Assembly (NCBI GenBank): GCA_907165135.1
Contig: OU015569.1
Span: 10,850,501-10,914,500, forward strand
DNA: 64,000 nucleotides
Direction of reading: 5' to 3'
DNA from: Oikopleura dioica
Lineage: Eukaryota > Chordata > Appendicularia > Copelata > Oikopleuridae
Part shown: positions 54,841 to 64,000 of the stretch, piece after piece
How the letters are laid out: each line of letters begins with the position of its first letter
How positions within the stretch are numbered: position 1 is the stretch's first letter
Position numbers and translations under genes: made by a program
Notes under the pieces: generated by a model
What the model was told of the DNA's origin: nothing
What the model saw: the letters and a program-made list of their open reading frames with translations, nothing else
The model's database searches: none

Positions 54841-57800
54841 CGGAACTCAAATCGGAAGTCAAATCAGTGTATTCAAGTGAGCATATAAAATCCTAGTTGG
54901 GAAAAGAAGACTAATAAAAGCATAATTTCAAATAGGAACTGACATATTTCATAAGAATCAGTAAATTGATAGTGTGCAAATATTTAAAAGCAGACCATAG
55001 CCAAACAAGACGGCTGACCCTACAGGAGGACTTTAGGATCAGGTCATGACTGTTAGATTCGTTAAATATTATTAAATTAATGTGCCTTTCATGCATTCTT
55101 GACACCGCAGAGATCCCACTTGAAAAATAAAAGAGATTTCTATATTTGAATTTTATGAATTTAACAGACAATTTGACTGATTACAGAGACCCGAATTGTA
55201 TAAAATATGACCATGTTGTGCAGGTACTATAATTTATTTTATCATAAAAGAAGCAGCTTGTAATTAAGTCCGACTACGAGGAAATATTCTGGGTGGGAAT
55301 CGCGACCATCGGCCTCAACGCTGTTTATTTTGGAAGCAAGGCGCTTCATATTCTGGCAAAATTACTAGAAGTCATGTGGGTTTACCGGCCGTATAGGTTT
55401 GTTCCGATAAAATACCGTAATAGCGTGGGACTACTTTCTTTCCCAAACTTCCAGAACTATGAAAACCCGCACGTTTTCTTTTCTTTTGATAAGGAAGAAG
55501 ACTAGTCCATAAATATTTAAAGTCTCAAAAGTAAATACGAGCAGGAACAGGAGTGCATGTGAATTTTGCTTTAGTACATCGAACGATCGGAAAAAAGGAA
55601 CGCGCGATTTCACCATTGCGGAAGGAAAACAGTCTGTCCTCGATGTTCTCAAATCTTGTGCATTCACGGAAGTTCACTCGGACCATGTTTACGCGCTGTG
55701 CTATTTCATACTCGTCATTCGTGCGTTTATTGGGCCCGTGATGGAGTTTGTCCACGTTTATGTTGACGTGAAACTGTACTTTTCGATTATCGACTGCGAA
55801 GAGGATGTGCCCATTGATAGAAGAATCGATGTCAACTGGGTCGCCTTGCTGTGGATAAACATTTTCATAGGTAACCATTGACAACTCCTACCTTTTCCCA
55901 AGATGTAAAAAATAATAGTTCTTGGGGTTATGTTTCTGCCCGTCAGCGCCTCGATTTCATATCGACGCCACAGGGAGCAACTCGGAAGCAGAAGAATAAA
56001 AACGTTTGAATTGGTGAAGAGTGATGTCACTTTATGCCTTGCATCGATAAGGGTACTATGCGTACTTTCCGTCGTCGATATGCCGAAAAACTTTCTCATC
56101 TACTTTTATATCGACAAATTCATCACGGAGCCCGAAAAACAAGGACGCTCAAAAGAACTCTTTTTGCTGAAGGTAAGCTAGGAAACAATCCTATCAAAGT
56201 ATAGCTCTAAGATTTTCAATTGATAACTAGAGACAAGATTGAGAGATAAGAAATCAGGGGAGATTTTGTGATCACCCACCGAGAATTTTTTGACAAGATC
56301 TGCTCGCGCTGTGCGCCATCTTTCGGCGCAGATACCCATATATAAAACTAGAATTCATTGCGAATAGCACCATTGAAAATGAATCTCTTAGAAGAGTTAG
56401 GAGTTGAGCTTGCTTGACGATGTTTTTCTAAGAATTATTTGTAAAATGAAACCAAAACCATTCTGAATCTCCAACGGAACGCCAGGCGGACACGCCCCAT
56501 TTATTCTGAAAAATAAAATTACATTCCTACCCTTATCATTCTTTCCTAGAACGTTTCCTTCGTGCTGATCTGGTCGCTAGCACTGATCATCGTATTTGCA
56601 AGAACAAAAAGGAACGCAAGCGAGCGATTCTTCTCGTGCAACAACTGGTACATGTTCCTTTTCCGAGTCTTGATCTTCATCGTCATTCCACTGATATGGT
56701 TCTTTTCGAATCTTCTCTATTCCATCGGCGTCCTCCTTCAGCTTTACAACAATACTTACGCCAACACTACTCTCAGCAATTGTGCCAAAAAGTGCCATCT
56801 TGCCAAAGGAATAACCAGCGGAGAATTCATCGATTTCTGTTGCTTAGGTAATCCACGATTTAGACACAACTGGGAAAAACTGAGTTCAGACATCGGCCAA
56901 GATGATTTTTTCTCAAAATGCAACTCGAGCTTTCACCACGAGGACCACTTCTTCTACGAACAGCAGCCTTTTAACAATCAATGTCTATACATGCTCGACT
57001 ATTTTTTCATTGCATGTTCGGCGGTTCTAGCTCTCTGCTTCCTCTTCTTTGTTGCTGGACTTCTCTACATTACCTTCCGATTCAGATCAGCTAGACTTGC
57101 AAGGCTCTCTGTGGAGGGTACTAAAATTGATCGGCCTTCTTCTAGCACTACTAAATTTTCTAGGAATGATCGACATGGGATATCCAAACGAAATGAACCT
57201 CCTTCACGTCGCTGCTTATTATGGAGAGACAAACTTGGTCAAACAGCTTTTAAAAAATGACTACTGCGATGTCAACACGTAAGACGATATTGCCCAAAAA
57301 GTCGAAATCGAAATTCTAGCCCGATGAGAACTGGTGATACTGCTGTGCATTTAGCTGCGTCAAATGGATTTTCAGAAGTAGTTTATCTTCTTGTCAACAA
57401 GTTCAAGTTAGTCGTATTTTTTTTTAAAGCAAATATTGGAGTTTTCAGCGCTGATATATCCAAACTGAACAAAAACGATCAGTTACCAGCGGATGTTGCT
57501 GAGTTGGAGGGCTTCGAACTCATAACACAGTATCTGAAAACGAAGAAAATGAGGGAAATGCGGCGAAAAACAATCCGTCGAAAACCGATCGACAAAATAA
57601 ATTCTGGCAGTGGAAGCTCATCGCGAAGGAGAAACCGAGTTTCGTCCAACATGTCAACTAGAAAAGCGGCCATTCTGAATGATTCTTTATCGCCGATCAA
57701 GATGGAGTTGAAAGACGAGCCAAGGAAGCGACCAACAACGCTTAATTTGAGCAGCATTCGTGTCTCAAAAGCTTCAAGTCTCAACACTTTTGACGAGCTA

Positions 57801-57872
57801 TTAGACTCGCCTACGGAGGCTAACCGCTTTCACTCAGTTATAAGCGAGGATGTACAGTACGAGCGCTTTTGA
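54841..57872 (+). CDS. Multi-pass membrane protein with C-terminal ankyrin repeats
   Basis: Nine exons (54841-54876, 55168-55223, 55269-55416, 55532-55870, 55919-56172, 56550-57117, 57164-57278, 57320-57406, 57449-57872) give 675 in-frame codons; the 5' exon is missing. About seven hydrophobic segments occur (e.g. IFWVGIATIGLNAVYF, WINIFIVLGVMFLPVS, LFRVLIFIVIPLIWF, LCFLFFVAGLLYI). A Cys-rich extracellular loop (NCAKKCH, DFCCLGN) lies between the last two. Then come three ankyrin repeats (MNLLHVAAYYGETNLVKQLL, DTAVHLAASNGFSEVVYLL, QLPADVAELEG) and a Lys/Ser-rich tail. Channels of the TRP type carry ankyrins at the N-terminus, so this order is unusual. Family not recognised. Confidence 0.7.
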
Positions 57873-57956
57873 AAATAACTCTGCCATTATAGTATACAAA
57901 CCAATCTCATTCTACCATATTCTGTAATAAAACTGTTTTATCTGGTGTTTATTAAA

Positions 57957-58373
57957 ATGATTTCACAAGACATGAAAAGGAATTAAAGTAAGCTGAGTTA
58001 CTATCCAAAATTTTACTAGTGGAATTCTTGTAGATTCTGAATTGTCTACTATTGATCGGACTAACCGATAAGAAAAGAGCAAGAGAGACGGTCATCTCCC
58101 ACGGAGATCATTTTCAATGATCGGCTACTAAGCACGTTGCGCCCTCCTTTGACGGACATGAGAAATAAACTCAAAATCTTCGGAAGCGATCCCAGTGGCA
58201 GAACGAAAATACCTTTTTTTTTAAATGAAAACGAAAGCAATTTTCGACGAATCGACAATGTCATGGTGATCCTACTCTCGTCCCTGTTCGATGACCGGAT
58301 GATGGTGTTGGGTTTTACGTCCGAGGCCGACCCATTACAGCTATTCTCTTACTTATTTTATGATGTCGAATAA
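57957..58373 (+). CDS. Tentative small protein with possible GA-AG intron
   Basis: The frame 58073-58373 reads like protein (FNDRLLSTLRPPLTDMRNKL, VMVILLSSLFDDRMMVLGF) and ends LFYDVE. It lacks a start. Joining ATG 57957-57979 (MISQDMKR) through a GA-AG intron (57980-58072) keeps the frame and gives 107 aa. The minus strand is also open, so confidence is low. Confidence 0.35.
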
Positions 58374-58680
58374 ATGATCCAAATTCAAAAATTGCATAAT
58401 TTCGGTGGTATTATTTGCTATTGGTCGAAAACTCATCTGTCTGTGATGTTCTGGCTTCTTCTTTCATCCAACTTGTCTGCCAGACAGACTTAAATATGGC
58501 CAGATCTGAGTCAAAATTTACGAATTTAAAAACTACTGCAGAGTATACAGAACTCAGTCATCCAGAGATCGCTTCTGAAGGCATTAAGAGCTGCAAGAAA
58601 GAAATAGAACTCGCAGCGATGAAATCCGAAGTCATTTTTTGTAGCGCTCGTTGTTGTTTTTGAGTTTGCCACTTTGAGAG

Positions 58681-58795
58681 AATCGCGCGGTTTCTCTAGA
58701 GCTCACCCGGCGCCGGCCATGTTTTTCATTTTTCGGTCACTTCAGTCCAGCACGGAGTTGAGAAGGTCCGAAAGCGCGGAAAAAGAGGTAATTAC
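58681..58795 (+). repeat. Duplicated leader-like sequence, copy A
   Basis: TCGCGCGG-TTCTCTAG, TCACCC-GCGCC, CACTTC, GTTG-AAGGTCCGA and AAGAGGTAATTA recur in the same order and spacing at 59833-59956. In this copy ATG at 58722 opens a short frame to AEKE|GTAAT, a good donor. It could be a first exon or 5' UTR of the adjacent small gene. Confidence 0.6.
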
Positions 58796-59044
58796 GACGA
58801 AAAGAGATAGGATTTAACAATTCTGATTTTAGAATAGAGGAATGCAAATGACCTGCCATACAACGACTACTGGTCAGTTGCATTCCCAAAGTCAGTAGAG
58901 AACCTACTCTGCACTGCTCTCAAAAACATTCCTCACTGGAACTTGATGTGCGATATTACCTGAATAAAATCAATTTCCTGGCAAAAAAATTTTAAAACTA
59001 AGCTGTTCTTACTCTAACTTCGTAACCTTATTTCAGAAGTGCAA

Positions 59045-59536
59045 ATGTCGAGCGTTGAAGATTTCTCCTACATCGCCGACTCTTGCCGGGAACAGGCTAA
59101 CACGACAAGCAGAGACTTGCTGGACTCGCCACCAGCTGCGAAGAAGAAAAAAGTGATCAATCTCCGTCAGTATGCTCGTCAGCCTGGCGAGGGGATCAAA
59201 CAGGAAATCAAAGAGGAGTACAAAGAAGAAAAAGGTAAAAAAGAAAGTCCTGTTTTGGTATTTAACGTTCTTTCAGAAACAAGCCCCAAGAAGAAAATGA
59301 AACCCAAGAAAGCAAAAACACTTTATGAAGACAAAAACCTCGCCTGGAGAAAAGATCCCAGCGACTTTGAATCGTACCCATTCGTAAGTTGGCCCCTTCC
59401 AAACTATTTTCAAAAAATGATTCTCTAGTGCGCGTACTTCGGCGATCAAGTTCCTCCAAAGAAGAAAAGCGTCATGGTTCATGCTGGCCGAGCACTTTGG
59501 ATCAGAAAGACAATGGATCAAGACCAGCAAATCTAA
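59045..59536 (+). CDS. Lys/Glu-rich probable nuclear protein, duplicate 1
   Basis: Three exons (59045-59234, 59277-59383, 59429-59536) close in frame to 134 aa. SPPAAKKKKV resembles a nuclear localisation signal, and IKQE and IKEE match SUMO-attachment consensus. The second half (LAWRKDPSDFESYPF, CAYFGDQVPPKKKSV) looks more structured. It is paired with the gene at 60674 through shared SPP[AV]AKK[KL]K, I-K-x-E motifs and duplicated flanks. Family not recognised. Confidence 0.6.
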
Positions 59537-59832
59537 AAGACTATTTCGAACACTATTTATCCCTGCCTTTATCTGCATTTACCTTCAACTAAAAATACAT
59601 CTTCTAAAGAGAATTTCCGATTGTTCTTGGTACTAGATTTCTTATGAAGTCTCTACCAGACTCGTTTTTGCCGTTTACTTGCAGGTTTTCGCTAAGAAAC
59701 TTTCATGTCTTCCAGAGTATTCGATTAGAAAGCTAAGGACTATTTACAGCAAAGTTGCAGACTAGAAGACAGTCCTTCAGAGCCTGAGGACAAGAAAATT
59801 CAACTTTTCAGGTGTCTGCGAGACGCTGTCAA

Positions 59833-59956
59833 CATCGCGCGGATTCTCTAGATGTCACCCAGCGCCCGCTACATTTGCTCATTCTTGCTTCACTTCGCTT
59901 TTTGACTTTACGAAGTTGGAAAGGTCCGATGCCGCGAACTAAGAGGTAATTATAGA
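59833..59956 (+). repeat. Duplicated leader-like sequence, copy B
   Basis: Diverged copy of 58681-58795. The ATG of copy A is lost here and the frame has a stop before AAGAG|GTAATTA, but the donor-like end is kept. This suggests the conserved function is non-coding. A second shared block (GTGCGATAT..CCTGAATAAAATCAATTTCCT) lies at 58946-58979 and 60531-60564. Confidence 0.6.
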
Positions 59957-60344
59957 GACAGAGATTTTTCGACTACAGCTGACGTACACCTCCTTCTCCT
60001 AGGCAATTTTTATGTCCTAATAGGTTTTTCAAAGGATGAATAAGGGTTTATCTGAGAGATTAGACTAGTAGCTTTGAATTTATTGACTCCAGACGGAAGA
60101 TTTCATCGTGAAATTCAGCCATGAAGCCTTTATTTCAATGAATTTTTATATGACGCGCGCTGATTGGCTCGAGCGCGCGCACGTGTCAACAGGGGCGCCA
60201 CCCCTGGCTGAACATGCCGATCAAAAAGGGGACTTTTCATGGACATTTGTGGTCGCATTTAATTTTAAAGCATAAATTCTTGCAGCTGAAACACTGGGCT
60301 TTCTAACGATACCTTATTCGTCCCTCTTTGTTTATACCTAGCAG

Positions 60345-60454
60345 TGTCTCAAGGATTTTTAGATGACGATGAGGACGAAATGGACGACCTGGATGGTCTT
60401 CTACTAACATCGTCCCCGAGTCTGCTGTCTACAGGCTCGGAGAGAAAAAGATAA
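60345..60454 (+). pseudogene. Orphan acidic exon within the tandem duplication
   Basis: An open stretch ending at TAA 60452-60454 encodes VSQGFLDDDEDEMDDLDGLL then SPSLLSTGSERKR. It has the look of an acidic activation-type segment. No upstream exon or ATG could be joined. It may be the last exon of a duplicate whose 5' part decayed, or a real exon of a gene starting near copy B. Confidence 0.3.
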
Positions 60455-60673
60455 AGGAGAAGACGAAGACAAGGCAAACTTGTCACCGATATCGTCGCTG
60501 ATATCGGTAAGGCTTCCACATAGGAATCTAATGTGCGATATATCCTGAATAAAATCAATTTCCTCTTCAACTGACAAGAACTGCTACTGCCGAAGTTTTC
60601 GTCTTCTTATTCTAGCTGTCCTAGAAGCTCTTAGACTTGACAACTTAGACTGACAACTTTGAAATTGGAAAAA

Positions 60674-61167
60674 ATGTCGACCTCGCCGCCTGTCGCGAAA
60701 AAGTTGAAAATGACGCTCCAAGCTTCGAAAGAAGATAGTGGCCCATCGTCCAGTAAGACATTTTTGATATTTTAGAATGCAGATTTTACATTTATGCTTT
60801 CAGGGACTCGATCCAAAACGAAAAGTCTGGAGAAGCCCGACAAGTCCATCTGGGGTCGACATCGGTACACGGTGCGATCGCACTGACTTTTCGGTACGAG
60901 GTGGTGCACATTCTACCGTTGCACCGATGTCGACCCCAGAAGTCGATCATAAAGGTTACTAAACCTAGGGAGATTCTCCTAGAAGAGGCACCAATCAAGG
61001 AAGAAGTCGTTCGCGAACCAATGGACAGGCCAATGGAATTAGTAATGGACGTATCGAGCGTCGAAAAGAAGGCTCCTCATCCAGACGCCCGAAACAACAA
61101 CTTCGACTTGGATGAGTTCGACGATAGAAACAATACCCAACGTGAATGTCCGGTTGTCAGATTCTAA
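60674..61167 (+). CDS. Lys/Glu-rich probable nuclear protein, duplicate 2
   Basis: Three exons (60674-60752, 60804-60871, 60955-61167) close in frame to 119 aa. It has SPPVAKKLK near the start, a basic middle (RTRSKTKSLEKP), IKEEVV and an acidic Asn/Asp stretch (NNFDLDEFDD), ending RECPVVRF. Retaining intron 2 would stop translation at VRSH. The 3' end of exon 2 is one arm of a perfect 17-bp inverted repeat whose other arm is inside that intron. Family not recognised. Confidence 0.55.
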
Positions 61168-61436
61168 TTCTTTATTTCCTGATGCGCATGCAACGGACTA
61201 TTTATTTATCAACTTATGTATTTCTTTTATTCTGTTAAAATTATCTTTAAATAAAATGAAATGCTAAATATCAGTTTTGATGGACATGTTTGTCCATCAA
61301 ATTGGGCTCTCTTTTGGCCTTTCTTTGCAAGTATTGTTATATTGGTAGAATGCAAGCAATAATGCAATAACAAGAATATTTCATGCCATAAGCAGACAAA
61401 AAACATTTATAAAAATTTGAATGAAATACATGTTTA

Positions 61437-64000
61437 TTACTCAATGCCATGAACTTTTTTGGAATAGTCGTAAAACGGATCGTTGGGATCCTCATTTTTG
61501 AACAGGTCTTTAAGCTTCTTTGCCATCTTCGGGTTCTTTTGATAAAAGCCAGTGAGGAAGTATCTTGTAGCTGATTTCCAGGCGCCAGAGCCGCGGAGAC
61601 GGCTTAGCTTGCCAAGAATGGACAAGCCTTTAGGCTCGTCTCCAGAATACATGGCCAGCAATCCCTCAAAAAAGCGGCCCATCGGCTGGGATCGCTCGTA
61701 GTCACTGAGCTTCTTGAGTAGAAGCTCACTGATCTCGATGCAGTTTTCCTTTTAGAGTTTACAAAGAGGCTATTCTCAACAGTGATAACTGGTAATTCAA
61801 CTCAAACTCTTTCCTTTTCATCGCCTCCGGCCTTGATCAACGCCATTGCTTCGACAAGAACCTCAAAAACTTTATATTTGTTCGCTTTGGAAGCATCGAA
61901 TCCAAGCAGATGTGCTTTTAACGCTTCTTCTGGCATGTTATCCGACTTTGCCTTGGTTGCTGAAAAGGATATTATGTCTTTCGGGTTCATTAAGTGACTC
62001 TTACCCATTAGATCCGGTAGCCAGTTAGGAAGATTTTCTTCATTGTCTTCCATGAGCATCATGATCGTCGTAACATTGATAGGGGTGTTTTGAAGGACCA
62101 GTTCCTCGCCTTGCTTTGCTAGAGCGGCTAGTGTCGCTAGAACCGGTATGTGCAGCTCCTCTGCGATCTCGTCATTCTCCAGTCGACGAGCTACTTCCTT
62201 TGAAATGTCAGAATGCACACATCCCGATATTCGCATCAATCCACAAAGTGCCCAGACGTTCCAGGCATCATATGGTCCAGCGGCGATTTCGTTAAAATAT
62301 AGTTCTTGAACTTTTTCGACGCGAGTAATGTTCTCATTGTTTACTTCCCTTCCGAAAGCTCGCAAATGTTCCGCTGCTTTCACATTGTCGAAGCTGGCAG
62401 CAAATGCGTTTTTGATCTTTACGTCCCACGGGCACTTGTGTCTCGCAGCTGCAATTGCTTTGTGCGCTTTGAAACCGGCTCGCCCGACCATCGCGAGTTT
62501 CGTCGAGGAAGCGATGGAAATGTTCTTCGGGTTCGTGTCATCGTGGATAACAAATGGAATAGCTGCATTTATCTGCTCGTGTTTCAGCAAAAGTTTCGCC
62601 AGAAGAACTCTTGGTTTCTGATTCAGTGGATTTCGAAGTATCGCTTTGCCACACAGCGCCTTTGCTTTATTGAGATCGCCACGGACTACCGCTGCTCGGA
62701 CATTGATTTCTACAGCCACATCTCTATCTTCGGGGAGTTTTGAAGCTTCTTTCGCGACTGCATCCATGAGCTCTTGGTCTTGTTCAAGCCAGCCAACAAC
62801 AGAAAGATACTTGATCGCCTGTTGCTTGATAAAAGAAGGTGCTCTGGTGAAAACTTCGAACAAGTAAGTCTTCGCTTCATTGATCAGGCCTTGCTTCACA
62901 TGCGCTAGACCACAGTACAGCTTCGCCAGCTGATGACTTGGATTTTTGGCGAGAACTTTTTTAAAGAATTCCCCAGCCAAAGCAACCTCATCGCATTGCA
63001 TCAAAATATTACCGATTTGAAAGTTTTCTTCCTCGACTTCGGAATCGTCGAATTCTTCGATTAACTCCAGCGCTTCAGCTAAATAACCAGCTTTGGCATA
63101 GTTCCTAGCGCTGTGAATTTTTTCTCCAGCTTGTTTCCAGGCTTCTGCAGCGGAATGGTGGTGCTTGAGTTTTTCAGCCAAAACCGCGTGGACTTTGTGT
63201 TCTTTTGGAGTCAAGGGGTAAGTGTTGGCGGCTTTTAAGATGTGAGTTAACGCGTTGACGATTATCTGTTCGCTCTGGTTATGAATGTTCTTGGCGATGT
63301 AAAATGCATACGCCAGGGCAGCCTGGCGAGAGGCGAGCTCTGCAGAGTGACGTGACAGATCGACAGAGTCTGGATCGGCGATCGCTCGTGCAATTTCGGC
63401 CTGGCCATTCCAAGCCTGTGCGTTTTCCGGATCTGCACTTTGTGCGCGGCTGAACGCTTGATTCGACATGCGCAGATTTTCCTGGTTGAAGTACAAGATG
63501 CCCAAATTCGACCAGGCTTCCGTGAAATCGTGCTCGCTTTCGATCGCGTGGCAAAATGCGTGCTGGGCGAGTTTGGGATCTTTTTCTGAAGAAATAACTC
63601 CTAGTCGATTCCACAGCTGTGCTCTTCTGCTTAAGTGAAGCTTGCTAGAGAGAACGATTGCCTTCTTTGCGAAGAACAGAGCTTTCTGGCCATCTCCAGC
63701 GCGATGGTAGGCCATAGAGAGGTCAGAAATAGCTCGCGGCTCATCAGGCAAGATGATCAGTACTTTTCTATAGCATTGAATTGCCAGTTGGGCGCAGTTT
63801 TTCGATTCGATTGAGTCGCAATCTTCGGCCAAACTTTTGTTGGTAAAAAGAACAGGGACTTTTAGCTCGATTGTTTCAGTGTTTGACGCAACAAGTTGAA
63901 AGATATCAGCTGCTTTTTTCCACAAAAACGCAGAGTTTTCATATCCAGACTTTAATGCACGGCTGATAGACTCAAGCGCGTACTGGGCGTATTGCCCACC
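61437..64000 (-). CDS. TTC37: SKI3/TTC37 superkiller-complex TPR protein (5' end outside window)
   Basis: The frame is open to the window edge. Exons: 64000-62005, 61959-61808 and 61748-61437; at least 819 residues. TPR-type helices run throughout, with the family stretch WNRLGVIS...LAQHAFCHAIESE, WSNLGILYFNQENL, AQAWNGQAEIA and DLSRHSAEL matching animal TTC37. The C-terminal repeat unit ends KVHGIE. It is the scaffold of the cytoplasmic SKI complex, which feeds mRNA to the exosome. The intron 61960-62004 is 45 bp, a multiple of three and stop-free, so it is easily missed (GTAAGAG...TTTTCAG). Confidence 0.92.

Overview
The window is eukaryotic and gene-dense. Introns are mostly 43-60 bp, intergenic gaps are short, and about one intron in twelve that I could place does not start with GT (GA-AG and GC-AG instead). 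Together with the metazoan gene set (Na+/K+-ATPase alpha, ABCB6, TPPP, SLC7 light chain, claudin-like, EMI-collagen, SKI3/TTC37, thyroglobulin type-1), this points to an appendicularian tunicate, most likely Oikopleura dioica. That assignment is an inference from gene structure, not from a database match. Gene models below were built by hand from splice sites and reading phase. Where I say a model closes in frame, the exon lengths sum to a multiple of three.

Layout. 0-7 kb: ABCB6 and an SGNH-hydrolase-like gene on the minus strand, then a small basic protein. 7.2-9.9 kb: two secreted proteins on the plus strand. One carries a textbook vitamin-K gamma-carboxylation propeptide and resembles UCMA/Gla-rich protein. 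The other is a catalytically dead secreted-PLA2-like protein with a di-cysteine (galaxin-like) tail. 9.9-13 kb: a gene-poor stretch holding two fold-back transposons, each with a perfect 8-bp target duplication. 13-19 kb: secreted proteins, including an EMI-domain collagen. 19-23 kb: a very large Thr-rich mucin-type protein with a trypsin domain between six copies of a cysteine module. 24-30 kb: a one-TM protein, an SLC7 amino-acid transporter and an abundant-type secreted protein with an apparent frameshift. 30-37 kb: claudin-like, small and unrecognised proteins, then two more hAT-like fold-back elements. 37-42 kb: a heparan-sulfate-type sulfotransferase. 43-50 kb: a type I membrane protein, a coiled-coil protein, a thyroglobulin type-1 secreted protein and TPPP. 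51-54.5 kb: Na+/K+-ATPase alpha. 54.8-57.9 kb: a multi-pass membrane protein with C-terminal ankyrin repeats. 58-61 kb: two small Lys-rich related genes inside a diverged tandem duplication. 61.4 kb to the end: SKI3/TTC37, running off the window.

Many products are secreted or on the cell surface. Recurrent non-coding features are fold-back (inverted-repeat) elements with 8-11 bp target duplications, several carrying interstitial (CCCTAA)n in their loops. Short 5' leaders following T-rich AG acceptors (e.g. ATP1A, SLC7) fit spliced-leader trans-splicing. No rRNA, convincing tRNA, CRISPR or prokaryotic feature was seen.
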